A stretch of DNA of 19,722 nt from JAVBSX01 sp051660685 (GTDB lineage Bacteria > Planctomycetota > Planctomycetia > Pirellulales > Thermoguttaceae). The notes beneath the pieces were generated by a model. That model searched no databases, was not told where the DNA came from, and was given only the letters and a program-made list of their open reading frames with translations. Shown here piece after piece: positions 13,943-19,722 of this stretch. Numbering within the stretch: the first letter of the stretch is position 1; the number at the start of each line of letters is the position of its first letter. The position numbers and the translations under genes were made by a program. The DNA is taken from NCBI GenBank assembly GCA_051660685.1, contig JBOFQB010000108.1, forward strand, positions 1 to 19,722, read 5' to 3'.

Positions 13943-16258
13943 ATGATGAGAGCAATCATGTTGTTGGTGTCGCTGTTCTGTTTGTTGACAGGTTTCTTGG
14001 CAATTGCAAAGGAGAAGGAAGAGTTGAAAACGGCCGATCATCTGATTGCCGATTTTGAGGGACCGGATTACGCCAATTGGATTGTTGAGGGAAAAGCATT
14101 TGGCCCCAATCCGGCAAAAGGGACCTTGCCCGGCCAAATGCCGGTTTCAGGGTTTGAAGGAAAAGGTCTCCTCAACTCGTTTTTTGAAGGAGATGGTACA
14201 ACCGGAAAAATGACCTCTCCTGTTTTTGTGATTGACCGACCGTATCTCTCGTTCCTGATTGGAGGAGGAGGGGTTGAAGGTCTTGCAATGAATTTGATTG
14301 TTGACGGAAAAATTGCCCGAACAGCAAGGGGACCCAATGTCAAGGACGGAGGAACAGAACAGTTGGAATGGATGTCTTGGGATGTAACCGATTTGCAAGG
14401 AAAAGAAGCGAACATTGAAATAATCGATCAGGCAACGGGGGGTTGGGGACATTTGAATGTCGATCAGATTGTTTTGACGAATCAAAAAAAGACGCTTCTT
14501 GAGAAAAGCCGGACGATTCAGGTTGACAAGGAGTTTGTGCTGTTTCCCGTTAAAAAAGGGGTCCCCAAACGTTGGATTCGGGTTGAAATCGACGGACAAC
14601 CGATTCAGGAATTTTCGGTCGAGCTTTGTCCTGAGAATCAACGACCTGATTTTTTCGCCAATTTGTCGGTTGACACTTGGCGCAACAAGAACGTAACATT
14701 CATCATTGAAAAGGTTTCAGAATCCTCAAACTCTCTGGACGGAATTGTGTTGAGCGACCAACCTGTTGGTCAAATCGTCCAAGATGTCCGTTTCCAAGAT
14801 GACGGTCAAATCGCTTATGGTGTCGATGTCCCGCTTTATTCGGAATGGTATCGTCCCCAATTTCATTTCACTCCGAGAACCGGTTGGACGAATGATCCGA
14901 ACGGTTTGGTTTGGTACAATGGAAACTGGCATCTGTTTTTTCAGCATAATCCTTGGGGAACAGAATGGGGCAATATGACTTGGGGACATGCAATGAGTCC
15001 CGATTTGCTGCATTGGACGGAACATCCAGATGCAATCCATATTGACGAACTGGGAACGATTTTCTCAGGAAGTGGTGTTGTCGATTGGAACAATACATCC
15101 GGTTTGCAAGAGGGAAATGAAAAGCCGATTCTGCTTTTTTACACACAAGATGGACCGAGTGCAAGGTTTGGCAATCCGGTTTCGCAAAGTCTAGCGTATT
15201 CAACAGACGGGGGGAAGACCTTCAAAAAATATGCCAAAAACCCGATTATTCCGCATATTGTGGGAGGAAATCGTGATCCCAAGGTGATTTGGCATGAACC
15301 GAGCAAACAATGGATTTTGGCTCTTTACATGGACGGAGAAGAGTACGCCCTGTTCGGGTCGGGCAATGCAAGGGACTGGACAAAATTGTGTGACATAAAA
15401 AATCTGGGGTGTTCGGAATGTCCTGACTTTTTCCCGCTTGCTGTTGACGGAAATCCTGAAAACGTCAAATGGGTCTTTTGGGGCGGGAACGGAAAATACT
15501 TGATTGGGTCGTTTGACGGAAAGACGTTTACGAAAGAGACAGAACCACTTACGAACAAATACGGGGGGAATGATTATGCGGCAATGACGTTCAGCGATTC
15601 CCCCGATCAACGTCGAATCCAACTGTCTTGGATGCAAGGCGGTCAGTATCCCGAGATGCCGTTTAATCAACAATTTACCATTCCCCGCGAATTGACGCTA
15701 AGAACGACCGCAAACGGTGTTCGACTGTTCATGGAACCGGTCAAAGAAGTTGAATCGTTGCGCAATCAGATGAACGAAATGAAGGACGTGACCCTTACGC
15801 CCGGAAAAGACCTTCTGATCCCGTTTGTCAGCTCGGGATATGGGGTTAAAGTTTGCGGTCCAAGCCGTTATGGTGTAAGGATTATCGAATCGCCGCTTTG
15901 CGATAATGAATTGACAATTGATGTCAGCCAAGTTGACCGATTCAGTCTCAACATAGGAGAGCAAACAATTCGGTACAACGCGAGAAGGGGCCGAATTGAA
16001 CTGGACAAAATTTCAGCTCCGATTACGGTCAAGGACGGAATTCTCAAGCTCCGAATTCTGTACGACCGAACGTCCATTGAATTGTTCGCCCAAAACGGCG
16101 AGGTCCAGATTGCCGAATGTTTCCTTCCCAAAACAGACGGTTCGGCTCAAGAGTTAAAACAGTTTTACAAGGGAATGACACTTTCAACCGTTGGGGGGGA
16201 CGCGAAGATTCTGGACGCTAAAACATGGGGCATGAATTCAATCTGGTCCCAAAAGTAA
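13943..16258 (+). CDS. Exported GH32 fructan hydrolase (levanase/inulinase/invertase type)
   Basis: 771 residues with a signal peptide (1-22). GH32 enzymes cut beta-fructosidic bonds in sucrose, inulin or levan. The three catalytic landmarks are present: W-T-N-D-P-N-G with nucleophile Asp318, R-D-P (444-446) with the transition-state Asp445, and the E-C pair with acid/base Glu492. W-G-H-A near 347-350 and F-S-G-S near 374-377 also fit. Before the catalytic propeller are a jelly-roll-like module (34-180; D-F-E-G start, F-L-I-G-G-G, G-G-W-G-H-L-N-V-D-Q-I) and a smaller beta module (187-275) like the N-terminal domain often joined to GH32 in gut bacteria. The usual beta sandwich ends the chain (about 615-771). 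Exact substrate is not readable. Starts ATG 13943 or 13946; AAGGTGA precedes. No transporter or fructokinase gene is nearby. A hairpin terminator follows, and identical 83-bp repeats flank the gene. Confidence 0.93.
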   Translation: MMRAIMLLVSLFCLLTGFLAIAKEKEELKTADHLIADFEGPDYANWIVEGKAFGPNPAKGTLPGQMPVSGFEGKGLLNSFFEGDGTTGKMTSPVFVIDRPYLSFLIGGGGVEGLAMNLIVDGKIARTARGPNVKDGGTEQLEWMSWDVTDLQGKEANIEIIDQATGGWGHLNVDQIVLTNQKKTLLEKSRTIQVDKEFVLFPVKKGVPKRWIRVEIDGQPIQEFSVELCPENQRPDFFANLSVDTWRNKNVTFIIEKVSESSNSLDGIVLSDQPVGQIVQDVRFQDDGQIAYGVDVPLYSEWYRPQFHFTPRTGWTNDPNGLVWYNGNWHLFFQHNPWGTEWGNMTWGHAMSPDLLHWTEHPDAIHIDELGTIFSGSGVVDWNNTSGLQEGNEKPILLFYTQDGPSARFGNPVSQSLAYSTDGGKTFKKYAKNPIIPHIVGGNRDPKVIWHEPSKQWILALYMDGEEYALFGSGNARDWTKLCDIKNLGCSECPDFFPLAVDGNPENVKWVFWGGNGKYLIGSFDGKTFTKETEPLTNKYGGNDYAAMTFSDSPDQRRIQLSWMQGGQYPEMPFNQQFTIPRELTLRTTANGVRLFMEPVKEVESLRNQMNEMKDVTLTPGKDLLIPFVSSGYGVKVCGPSRYGVRIIESPLCDNELTIDVSQVDRFSLNIGEQTIRYNARRGRIELDKISAPITVKDGILKLRILYDRTSIELFAQNGEVQIAECFLPKTDGSAQELKQFYKGMTLSTVGGDAKILDAKTWGMNSIWSQK

Positions 16259-16314
16259 GTGTCCGCATATCAATAAGAAACCAACAGGGTGTGTCACAAA
16301 GGTTGAACGTTTTG

Positions 16315-16335
16315 TATCCGTTCACGGATATTTTT
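16315..16335 (+). terminator. Terminator after the GH32 gene
   Basis: TATCCG-TTCA-CGGATA followed by TTTTT, 57 bp past the stop codon. Short but with a typical U-tail. Confidence 0.65.
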
Positions 16336-16381
16336 ACAAAACATCATTGAAATGCCTTATTTTTGGAGTGGAGAATGAAAT

Positions 16382-16523
16382 CTTCGCCCCAACGGGGCGC
16401 GACAAAATAGCCCAGGGTGTAGCAACAGAGCGCAGCGGAGTTGCAAACCCTGGGTTGGTATCACACACCATATTCTGCCCTGAAGGGGCAGCACAATTCA
16501 TTGTTTCGCCCTTACAGGGCGAG
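16382..16523. repeat. Hairpin cluster related to the CCCGGGGT module
   Basis: Four hairpins in 140 bp: CGCCCC-AAC-GGGGCG (16385-16399); CCCAGGGT (16411-16418) with ACCCTGGG (16447-16454); CTGCCC/GGGCAG (16475-16491); TCGCCCT-TAC-AGGGCGA (16506-16522). The second stem is the CCCGGGGT stem of the modules at 2475 and 11014 with a G-C pair replaced by A-T. An open frame across it (16347-16535) is repeat sequence, not a gene. Confidence 0.7.
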
Positions 16524-16548
16524 AATACTTTTTGACATTTTGACACCA

Positions 16549-16631
16549 GCGGTTAAAACCGCTGTCTATTTTGTTCCGCACCTTTGGTGCTGAGAATAGG
16601 ACTCCAATTCTCATTTCCCGTGAACGGTTAC
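16549..16631 (+). repeat. 83-bp perfect direct repeat, right copy
   Basis: Identical to 13667-13749, same orientation, with the same three hairpins. Confidence 0.9.
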
Positions 16632-16657
16632 GAACGTTTTGTGTGTCTTTCGTGTAT

Positions 16658-16718
16658 TTTCGTGTTTTTTGTGGTTCGTTTTACCACAAAATCCACAAAA
16701 TCCACAAAAAACACGAAA
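16658..16718. repeat. 17-bp perfect inverted repeat
   Basis: TTTCGTGTTTTTTGTGG (16658-16674) and CCACAAAAAACACGAAA (16702-16718), loop 27 bp with CCACAAAAT direct units. It lies between the convergent GH32 and LRR genes, 47 bp past the LRR stop, and may end the LRR transcript. Confidence 0.65.
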
Positions 16719-16765
16719 TGAACAAATGAAAATCGGGGAATGATTGAGACGCAACCCCAAAACCG

Positions 16766-18058
16766 TTATCTGTTCCACTTTAATCGAACCTCCTCGCTCA
16801 AATCGGGATTGCCGTTTAAGTTGACTTCCCGCAATTTCAAAAACGTTTCAAGCGGTTCGAGATCGTCGGTTTGCAACAAGCACTCAGACAGATTCAGCGA
16901 TTCAAGTTCGGGAAGAATTGCAAGACGGGCGAGCGAGTCAGAGGAGAGATAAACTCCGGACAGATCGAGTCGTCGGAGTGATTTCAGTTGCGCAATCGAA
17001 TCAAAACTGTCCGGTTTCAACATCGCGCGATCAAGCGTCAATGTTTCAATCGGACTGTTCCAACCTTGCAAAAAAGAACCGTTGATTGGAATCTGTTTCA
17101 ACATAAGCGTTTTTAATTGAGGCGATTCTTTGAGCAGGGCAAGGGTCTTATCATTGACAGAACCGAGCATTCTTGCAAAACCGAGTGTTTTGATCTGCTG
17201 TTGAAATTCCGTTCGATTCAGAAAAGCAGCGAGTTGCTCTTGCGAAAGTTTGGCATCTTCAATTGTCAAACTTTCCAGTTTCGGCAATTGCGCAACCGTT
17301 TCAAGAACAGCATCGTCAACGGAAAAACTCCCTATTTTCAGTTCGCGCAATTGCGGCATATTCTGAAGAACAGCATAATCTTCGGCTCGGAGTGCAGAAC
17401 AACCTCGTAAATCGAGCGAACGAAGATTCGGAAGACGAGCAATTGCTTGTAAACCGGCTTGTGATAATTGTGGTGATTCCAGAAGTGCGAGAACTTGTAA
17501 ATGTTGCAATTTTGACAGTTCGGCAAAACCTATGTCAGAAACATCTTGCAATCGTCGTAATCGCAATCGGGTTAATCCGGGCAACCGTCCGATCAAGCGA
17601 ATCAGGTCCTCGTCCAACATCGGCGTGTCCTGCAACGCCAATTCTTCAAGAACCGGGATTTGACCAATCTGAAAAATCGTTTCTTTTGAAAGTCCTGCCC
17701 CGCTAATTTGCAACTTTTTCAAATGGGGCAACCTGACAACCTGCAACAAGGTTGCATCATCGACGGAAGTTCGACCTTCTGCAAGATTAACCGCAACAAT
17801 GGGGCCGTTTGACGGACGTTCATAAGACCCAAAACTTTTTTCGATCCCCGCCAAAATCTTCTCCTCTTCTTCGGACGTTAGAAATCCAACAGATTCATCG
17901 TTTGTTGCAGCAGATAAGGAAGGTGCAAAAAAACTGTCCGTTGGGTCAACACCCCCGCTCTCTTTCGTTTCCGTTGCTGTTGTGCAGCCGGAAATAACAA
18001 GGGACAACAGAAAAAGGGGAATAAAAATTGTTGTATTGATAATAAGACGAATCATCAT
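16766..18058 (-). CDS. Leucine-rich-repeat lipoprotein
   Basis: 430 residues from ATG 18058. The frame also opens at a TTG at 18067, and ATG 18055 is possible; none has a Shine-Dalgarno sequence. A lipoprotein signal ends L-V-I-S-G-C, with the lipid-bearing Cys25. After a polar linker, the rest (about 95-430) is a run of leucine-rich repeats of about 24 residues, with patterns such as L-P-x-L-x-x-L-x-L-x-x-x-x-L-x-x-x-x-L. The repeats suggest a curved solenoid used for protein binding at the cell surface or in the periplasm. No enzymatic domain is seen. Planctomycetes carry many such LRR proteins, and the partner cannot be inferred. Downstream is the convergent GH32 gene, upstream is nfo in the same direction with a structured repeat between, so it is probably transcribed separately. 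Confidence 0.85.
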   Translation of the reverse strand: MMIRLIINTTIFIPLFLLSLVISGCTTATETKESGGVDPTDSFFAPSLSAATNDESVGFLTSEEEEKILAGIEKSFGSYERPSNGPIVAVNLAEGRTSVDDATLLQVVRLPHLKKLQISGAGLSKETIFQIGQIPVLEELALQDTPMLDEDLIRLIGRLPGLTRLRLRRLQDVSDIGFAELSKLQHLQVLALLESPQLSQAGLQAIARLPNLRSLDLRGCSALRAEDYAVLQNMPQLRELKIGSFSVDDAVLETVAQLPKLESLTIEDAKLSQEQLAAFLNRTEFQQQIKTLGFARMLGSVNDKTLALLKESPQLKTLMLKQIPINGSFLQGWNSPIETLTLDRAMLKPDSFDSIAQLKSLRRLDLSGVYLSSDSLARLAILPELESLNLSECLLQTDDLEPLETFLKLREVNLNGNPDLSEEVRLKWNR

Positions 18059-18084
18059 ATTTTGCAAAAAAATCGAGACCGAAT

Positions 18085-18156
18085 GTTTAGCCGCGATACA
18101 ACGTATCGCGCGTACAGAAATTTTAATACGCGCGGAACGTTGTTCCTCGGCTAAAC
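18085..18156 (+). repeat. Structured 3'-end repeat, copy 5
   Basis: Complete copy with both arm hairpins (CGCGATAC-AAC-GTATCGCG and GGAAC-GTT-GTTCC) in the gap after the nfo stop and before the LRR start. Confidence 0.9.
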
Positions 18157-18163
18157 GGGAAAC

Positions 18164-18190
18164 ACGCAGAACGTCGTTCAGCGTCTAAAC
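18164..18190 (+). repeat. Stray right arm of the structured repeat
   Basis: ACGCAGAACGTCGTTCAGCG then TCTAAAC, close to the right arm at 736-762 but with a mismatch in the arm stem. It starts 7 bp past copy 5, so an extra copy has lost its left arm or inserted beside it. Confidence 0.65.
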
Positions 18191-18224
18191 GACTGTTGTT
18201 GTAAGTACGAATCATTGAACCGCC

Positions 18225-19178
18225 CTATTGTATCAAATCCCGCAAGGTTTGCAGGTTAACGACATCCCAATCAACCGGGACCCCTTCAATCAGGGTTGTT
18301 CCTTTTGGGGTTTCCAGATACATTGGTATTTCTTGAAACCGAACATCATTCACAAGTAATCGAAACGGTTCCAATCCGAGTGTTCCATGTCCAAGAGGAG
18401 CATGTCGGTCAACCCGAGAACCCAGTCCTTTCACCGAATCGTTCAAGTGAAACGCTTTCAAACGGTCAAGCCCAACAATTCGGTCGAATTCGTCAAATGT
18501 TGTTTCATAATCGTGCTGATTCAGGATCGAATACCCGGCTGCATGAATGTGACAGGTGTCAATACAGACCCCCAATCGGTCGGCAAATAGTGACCGTTCA
18601 ATAATTCGGGCCAAATGTTCAAACGACCAACCGAGATTGTCCCCCTGTCCCGCCGTTGTTTCCAACAAAACATGAACCGGATTGACCGAGTTGGGCCGAT
18701 TTTCGGTTTGCGGTTGCGCCGTTTGATTTGCCCCGATTTTTCTTCCGAGTTCCAACGGATCGTCCAACGATTTGAAACAAAAATCGATTGCATCTGCAAT
18801 TCGGGCTAAACCGGCTTCAACCGGGTCAGCACTCCTATCATCGGTTGGGGTTCCAGGGTGCATAACGACATTCGGGACACCGAGAGTGTCAGCCCTCACC
18901 AATTCGTCCAGAAAAGCATGACGCGATTTTTGATACAAATCCGGTTTGGCAGTTCCAAGATTGATTAAATACGAATCATGAATCAAGGGAAACCGTATTT
19001 GGGTCGTTTCTAAAGTCGCGTGAAACAACTCCGCCGATTCCGGGGTAATCGGTTTTGCACTCCATTGATTACTGTTCTTGGAAAAAAGTTGAACAGCGTC
19101 AAACCCGATTTCAGCAGCCGACAGAACCGCCTGTTCCAGACCGCCTGAAATGGACATATGTGCTCCAATGATCGACAT
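18225..19178 (-). CDS. nfo: Endonuclease IV (AP endonuclease)
   Basis: 317 residues against 285 in E. coli. It cleaves DNA 5' of abasic sites in base-excision repair, using three zinc ions in a TIM barrel. All nine metal ligands can be matched: His67, His107, Glu173, Asp207, His210, His244, Asp257, His259 and Glu289. From Glu173 on, each is 28 positions later than its E. coli counterpart, while the first two are 2 earlier, so one insertion of about 30 residues lies between His107 and Glu173. It is the polar stretch near 141-166, rich in Q, N and T, and probably a surface loop. Starts M-S-I-I-G-A-H-M-S at the family position; no Shine-Dalgarno sequence. The gene is followed by a structured repeat 34 bp past its stop. 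Confidence 0.96.
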   Translation of the reverse strand: MSIIGAHMSISGGLEQAVLSAAEIGFDAVQLFSKNSNQWSAKPITPESAELFHATLETTQIRFPLIHDSYLINLGTAKPDLYQKSRHAFLDELVRADTLGVPNVVMHPGTPTDDRSADPVEAGLARIADAIDFCFKSLDDPLELGRKIGANQTAQPQTENRPNSVNPVHVLLETTAGQGDNLGWSFEHLARIIERSLFADRLGVCIDTCHIHAAGYSILNQHDYETTFDEFDRIVGLDRLKAFHLNDSVKGLGSRVDRHAPLGHGTLGLEPFRLLVNDVRFQEIPMYLETPKGTTLIEGVPVDWDVVNLQTLRDLIQ

Positions 19179-19255
19179 AATAATGAGGAGATAAAAATTT
19201 TTTTCTGGTACTCTGTTTAGACTAAAAATGAGGATGCAGATATTGAAAGTTGTCG

Positions 19256-19722
19256 TTATCTCAAAAAGCCAAATTCGTACACTTGCGGACGGAGTTTTTC
19301 GATCAAAGCATTGTATGCCTTTTCAAACGCCGCAAAACTCACAACCGGATAATCGCCGCTTTCGTTACGCTCCTTCAGCACGCTCCGAATCTGGTAAAAC
19401 CCAACATCCGGTCGGTTAAGCATGTATTTATCTCGCAACGATTTAGGATCATTTTGCGAAAAATACGCTTTCCATAATTCCTGTCCGGCATTCAAAACCG
19501 CTTGCGATTGACGTGAAAACTTTTTGTCCGACATATACCGAATCATAAAGTCGGACTCAAATCGCCCCGTTGCGTCAACCTCAGTTTCACTGTACGGAAT
19601 AAAATGGTTCACAATGCTCCATTTTCTGCCGTTCCACTCCAAATCATTCGCCGACGCTGTTAAATTGCTCCCGTTAAACAACATCCAAATTAAACAGTCA
19701 TTCCGAAATTCATTCGTCAATT
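19256..19722 (-). CDS. C-terminal part of a large protein, possibly a restriction-modification methylase
   Basis: Open from the right edge to a stop at 19256; about 155 residues, start outside the window. The segment N-L-T-A-S-A-N-D-L-E-W-N-G, then a hydrophilic F-I-P-Y-S-E-T-E-V, and the ending K-L-R-P-Q-V-Y-E-F-G-F-L-R resemble, from memory, the tails of N6-adenine methylases of restriction-modification systems (Eco57I-like or type IIG). The catalytic N-P-P-Y motif would lie outside the window, so this cannot be confirmed. It points the same way as nfo, 77 bp upstream of it, with nothing but A/T-rich sequence between. The in-frame TTG near 19720 is not taken as a start. Confidence 0.5.
   Translation of the reverse strand, partial: LTNEFRNDCLIWMLFNGSNLTASANDLEWNGRKWSIVNHFIPYSETEVDATGRFESDFMIRYMSDKKFSRQSQAVLNAGQELWKAYFSQNDPKSLRDKYMLNRPDVGFYQIRSVLKERNESGDYPVVSFAAFEKAYNALIEKLRPQVYEFGFLR

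Noticed and set aside
16347..16535. 62-codon ORF reading A-P-T-G-R-D...S-P-L-Q-G-E-N
   Set aside because: It is made entirely of intergenic hairpin repeats; such ORFs are common annotation artefacts.
16658..16718. IS terminal inverted repeats
   Set aside because: The two 17-bp arms are only 27 bp apart and enclose no transposase; it is a hairpin.

Overview
The window looks like a piece of a Planctomycetota chromosome, probably Pirellulales-like and of medium G+C. The main evidence is a secreted 686-residue protein built almost wholly of YTV-type repeats, a repeat class recorded mainly in planctomycetes. Supporting evidence is a PurL with PurS-like modules fused in front, a fructan hydrolase with planctomycete/Bacteroidetes-style N-terminal modules, weak or absent Shine-Dalgarno sequences at most genes, and long intergenic regions full of dispersed repeats. 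I cannot name a genus.

Layout. Positions 1-5650 hold four leftward genes: a radical SAM protein cut by the window edge, a DUF1638 protein, the flavin prenyltransferase ubiX and a PurS-fused purL. They point the same way but are separated by 175-317 bp of repeats, so one operon is not certain. Positions 6192-9770 hold a small secreted cysteine/proline-rich repeat protein (+), apt (+) and the large YTV-repeat protein (-). Positions 9771-11555 are gene-poor and repeat-rich; one convincing small gene of 83 codons lies there, with a doubtful 61-codon ORF. At 11556-13373 (+) is an unusual membrane protein: one transmembrane helix, a long coiled coil, a beta domain, a BRCT-like domain, a zinc-ribbon-like four-cysteine site and four copies of a G-T-V-S-x-x-Y motif. 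At 13943-16258 (+) is an exported GH32 fructan hydrolase, bracketed by two identical 83-bp repeats. Positions 16766-19178 hold a leucine-rich-repeat lipoprotein and endonuclease IV (nfo), both leftward. A partial leftward gene at the right edge may be the tail of a restriction-modification protein.

How it fits together. The housekeeping parts are purine synthesis and salvage (purL, apt), prenylated-flavin supply (ubiX) and base-excision repair (nfo). The more interesting part is a likely envelope theme. The Cys/Pro protein and the YTV protein are both exported, share the short motif PCEPAAC and carry the only strong ribosome-binding sites in the window. Planctomycete walls have long been described as protein-rich with abundant cystine and proline, so both are candidates for cross-linked wall or appendage proteins (inference).

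The second theme is noncoding. At least six families of dispersed hairpin or G-rich repeats fill the intergenic space. One family occurs five times, always in the same orientation and always just downstream of a leftward gene, with base changes that preserve its stems. Another, G-rich family supplies or abuts stop codons. No rRNA, tRNA, CRISPR array or transposase was recognised.
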